Source of the DNA: Chrysophaeum taylorii
Taxonomy: Eukaryota; Sar; Pelagophyceae; Pelagomonadales; Pelagomonadaceae
Direction of reading: 5' to 3'
Length of the DNA: 39,169 bases
Assembly (NCBI GenBank): GCA_029834535.1
Contig: JAQMWT010000602.1
Coordinates: forward strand, 1 to 39,169
Below, piece after piece: positions 18,346 to 27,899 of this stretch. Within the stretch, counting starts at the first letter, position 1; the number at the start of each line of letters is the position of its first letter. Below the pieces are notes generated by a model. That model searched no databases, was not told the origin of the DNA, and saw nothing but the letters and a program-made list of their open reading frames with translations. A program made the translations under genes and the position numbers.

Positions 18346-19500
18346 TTCTCGGCATATGCGTTTGATAGACATCTGCAACAGTGTCATCCGCTAAAGGCAC
18401 GAGATGACGAACCGGGATCGTTCGCTGTAGTCTGTCATAAACATCGAACTAATAAGGCGCATCCGAATAATCTTGGGCGACGAAACAGCGTGGTATCAGC
18501 GTTGTCTTGCGCAGGCCTTGTTTGTATATGTTGTTCTGCGAGTGTTCGCATGTCGATGCGTGTGTATGGTCAAACTTGGAGGCATTCAATTTGGTGTGAT
18601 CAAATTTCGAACAATCACATCAAACTTGTCATATTTTAGACTCGTACTGATGACTGGGTTAGAATTACAGGGGTGGTGTCGGCGATCTTCAGCCGAAACG
18701 AGGCTGTCGACGTCTTGACATCCCTTCGCGCCGCAGCTTGTATTTGCCGACTTTCTCGTACAGTGCTCGACGGTGCAGCAGCAGCTCCCGGGGAGATCTT
18801 GCGGCAGGGCGGGGTTGTCGAGATGCGCGAGGAGGAGGATAAGGAGGTGTTCTCTTACGGTCGTGCGAGTTGTTTATGCTGGCGTAACGGCACGTGCTCG
18901 CGTTGCCGTCCCATGATCAAGCTGGACAGCTAACTCCGGATCGGGTACGCGACGGTGAGGAACTCCTGAACGTGGTCCTGTACGGTCCCGCACAAGTGTG
19001 GGACTACTATCTTTGGGTGCTCGAGGGGCGTTGCTCGCGCAGTTTCTCGAGGTCGTCGAGTTTCGCGTTCTCAACCCCGAGTCGATTATCAAAGACGCGC
19101 TCCCTGTCGAGTTTTGGGATGCAGAATGGGGTGATCCGTCTCACGCAGACCGTGTAAGTCTGGTGTCCTATGTCCGCTTGTTGTTGAAGAATGACGCACG
19201 ACCACGGCAACACCACCGTGGTGAGTCGCGGTTTGGGTGGCTTCTACGAACGATGGAAGGTACGAGAATGGGCCCAGCTTAAGTACGCCAAGCCGTGGGA
19301 ATCTGCTCTCGGGGCCGCGTGTCGCTGCCCGCTCTCCTTGCGTATTGCCGTGCTGTCTTAGGACGGACCTCCTTCTAAGACGGTCATGGGGGGGTGTCCA
19401 TGCCGCGCGTGTAACGCCACTGTAGATTCTGCGTAGCTGCAGCACCTAGCTCTCGTTTTTAAAGCATTTTCGCACCAAAAGCGCTCTCGCGCCCCCTTAA
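18346..19500 (+). other. MULE 1 interior without readable gene
   Basis: About 1.15 kb with only short broken frames. A few fragments (GRASCLCWRNGTC near 18865) have a cysteine pattern but no clear family. Probably decayed transposase. Confidence 0.4.
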
Positions 19501-19787
19501 AAAGCCTCCTTAAGTTTGATTTTAAAAGCCGAAGTTTGGTCAATACTGTGGAAGTTTGAGGAGTAGTGACCAAACTTGTTGACCAAACTTACAAGGAAAT
19601 TAATCAAACTTGAAGGGTTGATTGATCAAACTTAATGCAACTTCGGAGTGACCAAACTTAACTGACCTAACTTCTATAGAAAGTGACCACACATGTGAGT
19701 TTTTCCTTAATCATACATCAAAATCGAGCAAACATGAAAGAAATTCACCAAACTTTTTGACCAAACTTGACGGATCCCTTATATATT

Positions 19788-19837
19788 TTCATGACTATGA
19801 AGAACCCAGTCTGAAGCTCTTTTCCAACATGGAGTAG
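19788..19837 (+). pseudogene. C-terminal tail of the accessory ORF
   Basis: If the MULE and one TSD copy are set aside, the register from 17300 continues here for 16 codons (HDYEEPSLKLFSNME) to a TAG at 19835-19837. An open and natural ending across the empty site supports both the coding status of the ORF and the late arrival of the MULE. Confidence 0.6.
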
Positions 19838-20549
19838 GCCTCTAGGTGCGTACCGTCAGGTACGGGGTTGTCTGTTTAATTAACAGAGGCTTCGTTCCTC
19901 GTTGTCAGTGTAAACGCTTCTATGGGACCTAATGTCCTTAAGGAGTTAGGGCTTAAATCCCTACCTTGTGTAGTAGCATGTGACAAGCGGAATGGTCTGT
20001 ACACGCCTAAGACTGCATGCAGTCTCTACCATGTACCCGGAGAGGGTCAAATCTCTCCAATACCCGCCCCTCCTGGCCGGACCAGGGGCCTCAACAACCC
20101 TTTCTCCCAACCCGAACCGCGGGTGAAACCACCACACGCCCGATCTCAGCGCAATACCTCACGCCATCTCGAAATCGGACAATCAAAAGAGGGTAATAGC
20201 AAGAAGACAGCAAGAAAGCAATACAAATGCCTGGTACATTGGGTTCAGTGGAAGCGCAGGTGAGGGTGTCAAGATGACACCCCCCCATCAGTGCAAGGTC
20301 AATACCAGGGCAACAATCAGGGTTAGTCAGGTGGCAGGCAGGCAAGTGGGGGAAATGGGCGTTACTGCCACAGGACCCTGCCTCCGATGACTCCAGGTCC
20401 ATAGCCACAGGCCCAGGAGGTGTGGTGTCAGTGGGCGTGGGGGAAGACCTGCGGCGACGGGAGTCGTGTCGGTCTGGTCCTGGTGCGGGAGGAGGGGAAC
20501 CGGCCCCATGTCCGTGGGCGGTGGAATGGTGAGCTCCTGTCGGCGTTTG
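19838..20549. other. Unassigned stretch after the copia accessory ORF
   Basis: About 710 bp. It should hold the copia 3' untranslated region and perhaps its 3' LTR, but the partner LTR lies outside the window, so no boundary can be set. Purine-rich runs near 20190-20220 and 20343-20358 are possible polypurine tracts. Short overlapping frames look spurious. Confidence 0.35.
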
Positions 20550-20845
20550 TCTCCCGTTTGTTTGTTTGTCTTTAAATGTCGACTGCTAAGAGTTTGTTTG
20601 TTTGTCTTTAAATGTCGACTGCTAAGAGGGGGGTGTGTGTGGGGAGCATGAAGGATGTGGGTGGGTTTGTGGGGTATGAGGGATGTGCCTGACGGGCGGA
20701 GATAAGTACGCGGGACCTAGTCGGGGTCATCGCCGAGTCGTGTGGGGCAGTTTGTTTGTTTGTCTTTAAATGTCGACTGCTAAGAGGGGGGTGTGTGTGG
20801 GGAGCATGAAGGATGTGGGTGGGTTTGTGGGGTACAGTTTGTTTG
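20550..20845 (+). repeat. Tandem copies of the Helitron 5' segment
   Basis: TTTGTTTGTTTGTC followed by TTTAAATGTCGACTGCTAAG occurs at 20557, 20598 and 20751, and once more in the adjoining Helitron at 20890. The downstream block (GGGGAGCATGAAGGATGTGG) is repeated twice. The same blocks, inverted and once each, make up the 5' part of the Helitron at 25860-25940. Probably a duplicated or nested 5' end of that element. Confidence 0.7.
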
Positions 20846-21975
20846 TCCTAACTACTAATCGACAGATGTTTGTCTGTCTGTTTGTTTGTCTGTTTGTCTG
20901 TCTTTAAATGTCGACTGCTAAGAGGGGGGGGTGTGTGTGTCCCTCGATTTAGGGTAAGGATCAGGTAGGCGCGAGAGTAAGGATCAGGTAGTCGCGAGAG
21001 CCAGACAGTGATCCTCCAAGCCGTCTACGGCGACCTCGCAGACTATTTCCACGACCCGCGGCGGCTCTGTTTCCACGACCCGCGGCGGCTCTTTTAGCCA
21101 GCGCGCCATTCTCACGCCCCGTCGAAACGATGTTGTCGATGGTGACAACGCGCGCATGACCGCGGCCTTTTCTTCCCGGAGACGAGGCGTCGGAGTTCTT
21201 TTTGGCAGACTAGGTTGGGTCGGAAGACGACGCCTCGCTCTTTACAGTCGAGTTTTCGACTCCCTGACAACCAACGGCATGCTGGCTTTGAGCGCGAGCT
21301 TAAGGTCTTCGCAACCTCGACCCGTCGCACGGCCACTGCAACGGTACCAGATACATGATCGATCGTGTCGTGTCACCGAGGCTCCTCCAACCTGTATCCC
21401 TTAAGGCCCGCCGACGCCAAACGATCACCAAGAGCCAGGGCCAGACGCCCCGCGAGGTCGGCGTCCTCTCGCCCAAGCCCGTCTTCTGTCACGTCCAGCT
21501 CTACGTGGCTCTCTGTCGATCGGCAACCCCGGGATATGCTCTTCTGAGTCGACGACTCCACCCTACCCCACACGTGCTACGCAATACCTATAAGCCCCCT
21601 CCCGGCGTCTACACGCGCACTGTAAGTGAACTTACTGGGACCAGGTGAGCTTACTGGAACCAGGTGAACTTGCGGAGGTTAGAGATTGGGACTAGGTGAA
21701 ATTAGTGACCAGGCGAACTTACTGAGACCAAGTGAACTTACTGGGGTTTTTAGAGTAAACTCAAAGGTTAGCGGCGTGTGCGGATCAAAGCAGCTTAGAT
21801 TGGCGGGGGTGAGAGCGACGAGTTCAAAGGAGAGTGGGGTGAGTGGATGTGAGCACGAGTGGGTTTACGCCGAATTTACTGGGGTTAGAGATTGGGACTA
21901 GGTGAACTTAACGCGTCCAGGTGAACTTACTGGGGTTAGAGATTGGGAGTAGGTGAACTTACTGGCCTGCGCTTG
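20846..21975 (+). mobile_element. Helitron copy A with helicase C-terminal remnant
   Basis: Begins TCCTAACTACTAATCGACAG and ends GGCCTGCGCTTG, like the copies at 24138-25972 and 36441-37688. Its broken frames encode the last part of a PIF1-type helicase (ILTPRRNDVVD region near 21110-21145, CNGTRY region near 21335, TITKSQGQTP at 21422-21451, LYVAL near 21506), as in Helitron RepHel proteins. The 3' end holds repeats of GGTGAACTTACTGG (about 21625-21975). No Rep domain is present, so it is non-autonomous or truncated. Confidence 0.8.
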
Positions 21976-21993
21976 TTCCCCTTTAATATATAA

Positions 21994-23157
21994 CAGCGTT
22001 GTGCATTTACTAAATCAGTTTAGTAATGTAACGAGCATTACTTACCACACCTTTTGAGTAAAGTAATTCGCAAAGTAAAAGTCGAGCATTACAGCCGGGT
22101 GCCGCGTAAAGTAAAGGTAAAGACTGCTCGGGCTGAAAATTTAATTTTGCCGTATTTCTGTTCTGGCCCCAACCTCGTGCAGGGACGGAGCACTACGCAA
22201 CGATGTGATGAGCGGACTCGCTTGCTTTTAATGGTTAATCGTCGTGGTTAATCGTCTCGTCTCCTTTGTAGGGGAATGATCTCGGACTTGAACTCGAACT
22301 TCTTGAGGATGTGGCCGTACTTGTCTCGAGCCCACTTAATAAACTCCTTGTTCATGCGCAGGGTCACGAGCATGTCCAGCTCCTCGTCGCTCAGGAGGGT
22401 GTTGCCCTCAGTCATGACGATGTTGGCAGCTGAGATGATGCGCTCGCAGAAGCTCTCAGCAGGCAGCGCGCCGATATTGCCCTTCGAGACTCGTGCAATG
22501 TCTCGAAGGTAGCCGTACTCCTGGTTGCCTTCTATTCGCGTGTAGAGCTTGCCGACGTTGAGCAACATCATGTCCAAGAGCTTACGATCCTGGATGAGTC
22601 GGAGGAATCCGAGAGGTCGTCAGGAAACTCCTTGAGCCACTCGATGGTGCGAGCGTACTGGATCCGCTTCATGAAGACGCGTTCGAACTCCACCTTGAAG
22701 TCCGGCATCGCCTCCTCCGATTAATCAGGTTGCTGCTGCTCTTCGGGCTGAGGAATGGCTTCGGCCCAGCAGTCGGGCTCGATGTCGCCATCGTCATCTG
22801 AGTCGGATGCCGGCGCAGTCGTATGAAGGCGTTGCCGTCCTCCTCCTCACCGTCGTCATTAGTACCACCCTCGATCTCATCCTCCATGTTGTGGCATGCC
22901 ATCGGAGGCGACTGCTCCGCTTCGGCCGGCCTGGCCGTCGCATGCGGGGTCCGTAACGCAGACATCGTCTACAGACCCCGCCACGTCGCTCAAAACGACT
23001 CGTCGACATGGGTGACGTACGGATGTAGTAATGTAAAAAAATTACTTTACCATCATTTTGAAACGACTGTAAAGTAATGGTAAAGTAAAGTAAAATAGAT
23101 AAAGTAAAGGAATTTCGTAATGTTTTTTACTAACGTTTGAGTAAATGCACAACGCTG
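21994..23157 (-). mobile_element. hAT transposon, internally deleted
   Basis: 1,164 bp with perfect 18-bp terminal inverted repeats CAGCGTTGTGCATTTACT (21994-22011 and inverted at 23140-23157). Flanks ATATATAA and ATTTATAA match at 7 of 8 bases, fitting the 8-bp hAT duplication. Subterminal AT-rich repeats GTAAAGTAA occur at both ends. The interior keeps a transposase C-terminus. Confidence 0.88.
22248..22720 (-). pseudogene. hAT transposase C-terminal dimerisation region
   Basis: The - strand frame 22577-22248 encodes ESFCERIISAANIVMTEGNT, then LSDEELDMLVTLRMNKEFI. This is the layout of the hAT C-terminal dimerisation domain (P-x-S-x-ER-x-FS, then L-x-L-x-x-N). The preceding segment (22710-22580, DFKVEFERVFMKRIQYART) is in another register, so a frameshift lies near 22580. 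The catalytic core is missing. Confidence 0.75.
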
Positions 23158-23216
23158 ATTTATAATGTTGTCATAAGAATTAGCCTTACCTGTAGTACCA
23201 AATTAAGTCATCGGCG

Positions 23217-23225
23217 CTTAATTTA
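23217..23225. repeat. MULE 2 target duplication, left (CTTAATTTA)
   Basis: Matches CTTAATACA at 30435-30443 in 7 of 9 bases; the length fits a MULE. The mismatches suggest age. Confidence 0.6.
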
Positions 23226-23523
23226 GGGTAAATGTCACATCGCTGGTTCTTGAGGTCACATCACTCGTACCAAGGGTACATCACTGGTTCCTTTATTTTC
23301 TCGGGTCACATCACTGACTCCTTACCCACATCACTTGCCCTAATAATAAATAAGACATATCACTCGTCCTCTCGGGTCAGATCACTCGTTCCAGGACGGA
23401 GCTCCGGAGCGACACGAAAAAACGGTCACAACACTCGTTCTTAGAAACAAGTAATGTGGCCCTGCTTGCCGAAGGCGGAACCAGTGATGAGACCCGAAGG
23501 TTGACCAGGATTTTTTATGGGTA

Positions 23524-23853
23524 ATGGTCACGTCACGGGTTATTTCAAATACTTCTTGTATCTTGATGCCCGCCGACGGGCCACGGCGGTGCGCGCCTGT
23601 GTTACCAACGCAATGGATGTTGCGAACGGCCGACGGGCCTGGTGAGTTGCTCGTGCCAGCAGATGTGTATTTCATTTTGTGGCATGTGGCGAGGCTCGAC
23701 TGCTCTTCGGGGCAATTGCGCCGCGCCGTGACAATAGACGCGGAGGCTCGGCCTGCCCCGGTGCCCCGCGGCCCTCGCCGGGACTCTGCTCGGTCCATTC
23801 GCCAGAACCAAAAAAGTAGGCTCCTACCCCATCTTCCATGTACTATAAGTTAG
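23524..23853 (+). CDS. Small ORF of unknown function in MULE 2
   Basis: A 109-codon frame on the + strand, opposite in direction to the transposase. It contains MPADGPRRCAPVLPTQW and a short hydrophobic stretch (VYFILWHVARL). No family recognised; it may be a second MULE product or chance. Confidence 0.25.
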   Translation: MVTSRVISNTSCILMPADGPRRCAPVLPTQWMLRTADGPGELLVPADVYFILWHVARLDCSSGQLRRAVTIDAEARPAPVPRGPRRDSARSIRQNQKSRLLPHLPCTIS

Positions 23854-25435
23854 GGCTGGGGCAGTGCTGCGGGGCACTGCTGGTCACCCGGCGCTTTTCG
23901 TCAGTGAACTTCCGGGTGAAGGCCCTTCTTCGGCTGAATGGCTAATTGGGGCCTCCCCGGAGGCAAGCAAAGGGAATCATGCGTGCGAGTGAATGGGAGC
24001 ATACGAGTGCACTGAGGCAGGTGATGGCAGACATGCGAGGTTTTAGGATTGCCACATGCTCCAGAGGATTCTGAAATGCAGTGGGAAGAGAAGCGAAGAA
24101 CGATCCCGCCTCAGCGTGTGAGTCTGGTAGGTTAGAACAAGTGCAGGCCAGTAAGTTCACCTAGTCCCAATCTCTAACCCCAGTAAGTTCACCTGGTCCC
24201 AGTAAGTTCACCTAGTCCCAATCTCCAACCTCAGTAAATTCGGCGTAAACCCACTCGTGCTCACATCCACTCACCCCACTCCCATCTGAACTCGTCGCTC
24301 TCACCCCCGCCAATCTAAGCTGCTTTGATCCGCACACGCCGCTGCCCTTTGAGTTTACTCTAAAAACCCCAGTAAGTTCACTTGGTCCCAGTAAGTTCGC
24401 CTGGTCACTAAGTTCACCTAGTCCCAATCTCTAACCCCAGTAAGTTCACCTGGTTCCAGTAAGTTCACCTGGCCCCAGTAAGTTCACCTACAGTGCGCGT
24501 GTAGGCGCCGGGAGGGGGCTTGAGTTTGAGTTGTCAAAAAACTCCAGTAAGCTCACCTGGTCTCAGTAAGCTCACCTGGTCACTCAGTTCACCTAGTCCC
24601 AATGTCTAGACCCAGTAAGTTCACCTGGCCCCAGTAAGTTCACCTACAGTGCGCGTGTAGACGCCGGGAGGGGGCTTATCGGTATTGCGCAGCACGTGTG
24701 GGGTAGGGTGGAGTCGTCGACTCAGAAGAGCATATCCTCGGGGTTGCCGATCGACAGAGAGCCACGTAGAGCTGGACGTGGCAGAAGACGGGCTTGGGCA
24801 AGAGGACGCCGACCTCGCGGGGCGTCTGGCCCTGGCTCTTGTTGATCGTTTGGCGTAGGCGGGCCTTAAGGGATACAGGTTGGAGGAGCCTCGGTGACAC
24901 GACACGATCGATCATGTATCTGGTACCGTTGCAGTGGCCGTGCGACGGGTCGAAGTTGCGAAGACTTTAAGCTCGCGATCAAAGTCAGCATGCCGTTGGT
25001 TGTCAGGGAGTCGAAAACTCGACTGTAAAGAGCGAGGCGTCGTCTTCCGACCCAACCTAGTCTGCCGAAAAGAACTCCGACGCCTCGTCTCCAGGAAAAA
25101 AGGCCGCGGTCATGCGCGCGTTGTCAGCATCGACAACATCGTTTCGACGGGGCGGAGAATGGCGCGCCGAAAGAGCCGCCGCGGGTCGTGAAAATAGTCT
25201 GCGAGGTCGCCGCAGACGGCTTGGAGGATCACTGTCTGGCTCGCGGGCCAAACTGATCCTTACCCTAAATCGGGGGACAAACAAACGATCCCAGCAGGAC
25301 GTCACCCTTCGTCGCACATCTGTCCGGCGGCAGCATGCGTACGACCTACGGGCGGTGCCCGTCCTCTCTTCGCCTGCCCCACGCCTCGGCGATGACCCCG
25401 ACTAGGTCCCGCGTACTTATCTCCGCCCGTCAGGC

Positions 25436-25645
25436 TAACTAACTAACTAACTTCAGACCTCTCCCGAGCATGGGAGCCAGTCCGGACCGACAGATGCCAG
25501 TCCGGAATCACGGGCCTGTAGACGAGGAGCGCCGAAAGGTCGGTCGGCGGAGAGTGACCATCAAGCTTGTCGCCATGCGACGAGGAGACCGCGATGTGAC
25601 TGACAACCAACTCGACGATAACCTTCCGTCTTCGCCCCCCGGCCA
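25436..25645 (-). mobile_element. SINE-like element copy 5, 5'-truncated
   Basis: Tail at left (TAACTAACTAAC), subfamily 1 sequence up to CCCCCCGGCCA. Flanked by CAGGC at 25431-25435 and 25646-25650. Confidence 0.8.
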
Positions 25646-25650
25646 CAGGC

Positions 25651-25817
25651 TAACTAACTAACTAACTTCAGACCTCTCCCGAGCATGGGAGCCAGGCCGG
25701 ACCGACAGGAGCCAGTCCGGAATCACGGGCCTGTAGACGAGGAGTGCCGAAAGGCCGGTCGGCGGAGAGTGACCATCAATCGCCATGCGACGAGGAGACC
25801 GCGATGTGACTGACAAC
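25651..25817 (-). mobile_element. SINE-like element copy 6, 5'-truncated
   Basis: Immediately follows copy 5, sharing the CAGGC between them, with CAGGC again at 25818-25822. It lacks 7 internal bases (AGCTTGT) present in other copies. Two insertions used one target site inside Helitron B. Confidence 0.8.
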
Positions 25818-25972
25818 CAGGCACATCCCTCATACCCCACAAACCCACCCACATCCTTCATGCTCCCCACACACACCCCCCCTCTTAGCAGTCGACATTT
25901 AAAGACAAACAAACAAACAAACAAACAAACAGACTGACAGACAGACAAACATCTGTCGATTAGTAGTAAGGA

Positions 25973-27099
25973 TTCAGGGAACTGGTTAGTTCCCCTAGCC
26001 TAGGCACACGACAAACGATACGTAGAACTGCACCTGGCTTTAACATGTAAAACTACGTGCCTACGGGGCGCGCTAATCTATGAAGATGAGCGTAAGCACG
26101 TTCCATAGGTCGGCTGCTAAGAGGTGCACTCGAGGGGTTTTTAACGGTGGACTGCAAAGAGGCGGGGGGTGCTTGTGGGTGCTTGAAGGTCAATCCAGGG
26201 GTTATTGACAAGGGAAGAAGAGGGATTGTAGGGGAGAGATGTCTTCTCAACGGACAGCGATGGGGTGGACATGCGCAAGAAAGTCGCATGGGCAAGAATA
26301 AGAAAGATCGTCGCATGTCGCATGAGCAAGAATGAGGGCTGCATGCGCAAGAATAGCACGTCGCAGCTTGTCTGAGTGGAAACTACTATGAACAGCGCCT
26401 TGCCCTCGGCGGGACACGGGCGGGTGCAGCATCGTTCTGAAGAGCTATTTGCTACGGCGGCGTTTCACCTCGCGCTGTGGCTTGCGAATTGGCTTGCACT
26501 TGGGTTCCCAGCAGTTGTTTTGCTGGTCGCCTTCATCAACTCCCTGAGCGCGTGCAGCGCACTGTAGGTGAATAAACCGCTGGCAGCGTGAACACGTGTG
26601 CTGCGATGGCAGTCCCACGAAGCACCCAGCAACGGCGCACTTCTGGCCTGGTTCTATGCGCGACTGGTTTCCTGTACATGAGCGAATGGAGGAGCCTGAA
26701 AGTCCCGAGCAATCGCCACGGCAGTCGCACCTCGAGTGCCTTTCGAGATCGGCTCACAGACACCCGCGGCGGGTTGCTGTGACGCGCGGGGTTGCTGCAA
26801 ATTCGGCGCTGCTTCCTCATCAGACATCTCTTCGTCTCGGAAGCTTCGCTTGCGTTCCTTCAAAATGGCGGCTTGTGCTTTCGCAGCCTTCTCCTCGGCC
26901 ACGAGCACCTCGCCTCCGACAGGTGGCCACAATTGGTCTCCAGCAGCGGATGGGGCAGCCAGCCACGGTTCGTCTCCAGCAGTGGCCGGGGTGTCAGAAG
27001 GCGGGCCATCTCGAGGAGCGTCGCGATCGCCTTCTTCGTCGTCAGTGAGCACGTCGACGTTGTCATATTCGTCGCCGTCGTCATCTTCGTCACCGTGGT
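25973..27099. other. MULE 2 interior, no confident gene
   Basis: About 1.1 kb between Helitron B and the OTU-like region. The - strand frame 27208-26654 runs on from the OTU end into an acidic, Pro/Ala-rich tail (DEDDDGDEYDNVDV) that could be the C-terminus of the same protein. The rest (25973-26650) shows only short frames, including CGCATGNGCAAGAA-type repeats at 26270-26355. Confidence 0.4.
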
Positions 27100-27665
27100 T
27101 CTCGTCAGCCAAAGGCCAGAAAAAGAGATTGTAGTGCTCTTTTTGCAGGATGAGCACGACGCCTGAACGCTTGACCGCATTGTTCGGGTTGGGGGGGTTG
27201 AAGGCCATGTCACTGATAGCGGCGCTACTGATCCCTGGAGGCCTGTTTGCAGCATGATAGCACGTGGCAAAGCGCGAAAGTTAGATGTTCACCACCCAGA
27301 CATTACGACCCGAGTGGCATGCGAAGAGTGATATGGCTCTCGCATCGAGCCAAAAGTGGCGCTCCATGCCACTATCTCGAGGGTGTGCTTTCTTGAGAAG
27401 ATCGGCGAACATGTTGATTTCATTGGCGTGCTGGCGCCGCTGTTTCTGACTGGTGTGGCCAGCGAAGTCCGTTTCGAGCGCGAGAAGCTGCTTTTGATGC
27501 CGACTGGCGCTTGCACCCAGTTGCGCCCGTAGATCCTACCGGTCGCATTGTTGGCCTGTCCAAAGCGAGAGCGACTTGGCGAGGGAGGCCCAGCCGCAGC
27601 CTCCGTTAGACATGGCGACGAATTGCGCGGCCTCGAGGCGTCGCCGCGGATCATGTACGTGATCA
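27100..27665 (-). pseudogene. OTU-like cysteine protease domain of MULE 2
   Basis: In the frame ending at 27536: AAQFVAMSNGGCGWASLAKS, matching the OTU catalytic loop (D/N-G-x-C plus W/F). After one in-frame TAG (27536-27538) the register stays open (DLRAQLGASASRHQKQL, then HFWLDARAISLFACHSGRNV, the OTU central W-x-[DE]-x-x-A motif) to TAA at 27281-27283. The catalytic His motif follows in the 27208 frame as VLILQKEHYNLF. OTU proteases cleave ubiquitin-like links; here the domain lies downstream of a SWIM finger and may be the C-terminus of the transposase polyprotein. The three motifs in order make the call likely, though frames are broken. Confidence 0.6.
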
Positions 27666-27899
27666 GGAACGAAAACAGCATCGAGTTGTGTCGCTGTATG
27701 GGAGCCGAGCGATTCGAAGACAAGCACGTCTGACTGACCAGTATTCATGGATTCTGGAATCAGGCACTGTGACGGGGGACGACCGTCCATTCTCGACCTG
27801 GCCCCCCGTTCGTCCCGAGATTGCTTGTACAGGATTTGGGCCTTCTCGCGAGAGCTCAAAAACCGCTTATCACCCTTAGGGCGGCCAGTTTTCGGCTTG

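Larger units (their letters stand above)
17301..19778 (+). mobile_element. MULE-type DNA transposon 1
   Basis: 2,478 bp. Its ends GGGAAAAGTCAAGTTT (17301) and, inverted, GGGATCCGTCAAGTTT (19778 leftward) match at 13 of 16 bases, with a perfect 9-bp TSD. Both ends carry many copies of AAGTTTGGTCA in either orientation (17308-17405 and 19510-19770), likely transposase binding sites. The interior has a MULE DNA-binding fragment (17841-18037) and a SINE, but no full transposase; frames are broken from 18340 to 19440. It lies within the accessory ORF, whose reading frame is continuous across the empty site. Confidence 0.85.
24138..25972 (-). mobile_element. Helitron copy B, containing two SINEs
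   Basis: Reads on the - strand from TCCTTACTACTAATCGACAG (at 25972) to GGCCTGCACTTG (at 24138). It preserves 5' blocks (TTTG run, CTTTAAATGTCGACTGCTAAG, and ACGGGCGGAGATAAGTACGC at 25436 leftward) in single copy, then the PIF1-helicase remnant (25200-24700: NDVVDADNARMTAAFF, TINKSQGQTP) and the GGTGAACTTACTGG repeats (24600-24150). Flanks read GAA|TTC on the sense strand, so insertion was between A and T with no duplication, as for Helitrons. It is inverted relative to copy A. Confidence 0.82.

Noticed and set aside
20941..20970. TTAGGG-containing sequence as a telomere relic
   Set aside because: TTTAGGGTAAGGATCAGG occurs once per Helitron copy and is not tandemly repeated.
23226..23440. Regularly spaced 16-bp motifs as a CRISPR-like array
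   Set aside because: Spacing is irregular, units are impure and inverted at the other end; they mark transposon termini in a eukaryotic genome.
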